NCBI GenBank assembly: GCA_015179125.1
Contig: WHVA01000027.1
Span: 248,001-312,000, forward strand
From: Gautieria morchelliformis
Taxonomy: Eukaryota; Basidiomycota; Agaricomycetes; Gomphales; Gomphaceae
Length of the DNA stretch: 64,000 nt
Direction: 5' to 3'
Each line of letters starts with the position of its first letter. The stretch's first letter is position 1. Of this stretch, positions 63,285 through 64,000 are shown piece after piece. Under the pieces are notes generated by a model that was not told where the DNA came from, ran no database searches, and saw only the letters and a program-made list of their open reading frames with translations. The translations under genes and the position numbers were made by a program.

Positions 63285-63440
63285 GACTGTTGTCTCCGCT
63301 GTGTGGCTCTGTTTTGGTGGTAAAGTCACCACCATAAATACTTTCCACAGTTGTACGCCATAGTGTGTTTTCGAAAAAGTAAAATGCACGGTTCCATGCT
63401 ATGAAGTTGATGCGTCTTCTATTGTGGACATATATATGAT
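63285..63440 (-). repeat. Inverted partner of repeat 61575-61775
   Basis: Reverse-complement match to 61575-61775 over about 150 bp. Confidence 0.6.
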
Positions 63441-63485
63441 AGATGTTTTTTGTTATGCTCATTTAGCTCTCGGAAGCCACAATAC

Positions 63486-63524
63486 CTCACCTCTCTCCTA
63501 TTCAGAGAATAGGAGAGAGGTGAG
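63486..63524. repeat. Perfect 18-bp inverted repeat
   Basis: CTCACCTCTCTCCTATTC, a 3-base spacer, then the exact reverse complement. It lies 65 bp left of a MITE-like unit. Confidence 0.7.
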
Positions 63525-63589
63525 CCACAGTCCCCAACCCCGTGACATAAGATGCAGACGGGCCAGCACTTACTGGCGAGTTTGCACCT

Positions 63590-63759
63590 GATCCTCCTGA
63601 GTTTGAAAGCGATTTAGGTCCCGACCTCAGCCGCTTCAGATGGTAAAGCCATTATTTTCTATTCCGTGGTATTTACCGCGGTATAGACCCTTCGCGACTA
63701 AAGTGCTAGTTAGGTCCCACGAGGTCGGGGCCTAAATCACTTTCAAACTCAGGAGGATC
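63590..63759. mobile_element. MITE-like element with 39-bp terminal inverted repeats
   Basis: Arms 63590-63628 (start GATCCTCCTGAGTTTGAAAG) and 63721-63759 are inverted copies with two mismatches, enclosing about 92 bp without coding capacity. Total 170 bp. It sits at the edge of the Clp1-like 3' flank (ACGTGAGGCCACA follows), which in other copies continues without it. Target duplication not evident. Confidence 0.7.
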
Positions 63760-63960
63760 ACGTGAGGCCACAGTGGACAGTCGCCACACAACATCGAAGA
63801 TTCTTTACATATGTAACCTTGTGGATCGATCCGTCTAGTTTTGCGTTGCATAATGAATGTAACTGCACCAAGCACGAGTCCCTGCTTCATGCAGAAGGAC
63901 ACACTTTGTGCATGAAAAAATCCCCTATAAAGTTGGCGGGCTAGTCGATAGCTAAAACGC

Positions 63961-64000
63961 TCATTGCTCCCCAATCTTCACCTCGAGGGCCTCCAACAAC
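63961..64000 (-). CDS. Clp1-like protein, copy 4, C-terminal end only
   Basis: The minus strand reads LLEALEVKIGEQ then TGA at 63963-63961, matching the end of copy 2 and resembling copy 3. The gene runs off the window, so its integrity is unknown. The 3' flank (63760-63960) is the duplicated Clp1-like flank. Confidence 0.65.
   Translation of the reverse strand, partial: LLEALEVKIGEQ

Overview
The window looks like a transposon-rich accessory region of an Agaricomycete (mushroom-forming basidiomycete) genome. The evidence is short GT-AG introns of about 45-65 nt, several basidiomycete-typical families (Clp1-like, DUF6533, DUF7918, cerato-platanin, CxC/KDZ-associated proteins, a NACHT protein with a DUF5648-like tail), and chromodomain-bearing Ty3/gypsy elements. 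A wood-decay polypore-type fungus is plausible, but the species cannot be told from the sequence. I saw no rRNA, tRNA gene or CRISPR array.

Layout. 1-8.4 kb: degenerate Ty3/gypsy element 1 (minus strand), with LTRs of two other families (A and B), an eightfold CTTTCGTTAGG-type array, and a remnant of a fourth gypsy copy. 8.6-10.3 kb: a multi-exon DUF6533 membrane-protein gene. 11.4-18.3 kb: a family B LTR, a truncated ankyrin-repeat gene, then a decayed gypsy element (family C) that has itself taken two insertions. 18.3-21.2 kb: a perfect hairpin, a Tc1/mariner-like fragment and a frameshifted PIF/Harbinger transposase. 22.5-24.3 kb: a frameshifted NACHT gene with DUF5648-like repeats. 25.0-32.5 kb: nearly complete Ty3/gypsy element 2, which carries a spliced antisense gene with a Zn2Cys6-like cysteine array. 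32.5-38.2 kb: a broken CxC/KDZ-associated gene and an unrecognised minus-strand gene. 38.4-46.5 kb: LTR remnants and apparently intact Ty3/gypsy element 3. 46.5-48.2 kb: the start of a Ty1/copia element whose LTR was split by a 5'-truncated LINE. 48.6-64 kb: four copies of a Clp1-like gene (one intact, one probably intact, one pseudogene, one running off the window) with a DUF7918 gene, a cerato-platanin gene, LINE fragments, a second copia LTR and MITE-like inverted repeats.

How things fit together. The gypsy elements form related families. In elements 1, 2 and 3, bases just inside the 5' LTR are perfectly complementary (11, 12 and 9 nt) to a site within the same LTR. This is the arrangement expected for Tf1/sushi-type self-priming, in which the RNA 5' end primes reverse transcription. 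The copia elements instead have a primer site matching the anticodon arm of initiator tRNA-Met. Three gypsy LTR families also share a 58-64 nt GT...AG segment bounded by direct repeats just downstream of the inferred transcription start, which looks like an intron inside the LTR. Host genes are mostly broken at LTR boundaries, so nested retrotransposition and recombination between elements appear to have shaped the locus.

Limits: family names rest on motif recognition alone. Exon boundaries were inferred by eye from splice consensus and reading frame. Several frameshifts are single-base losses near short homopolymers and could be assembly errors.
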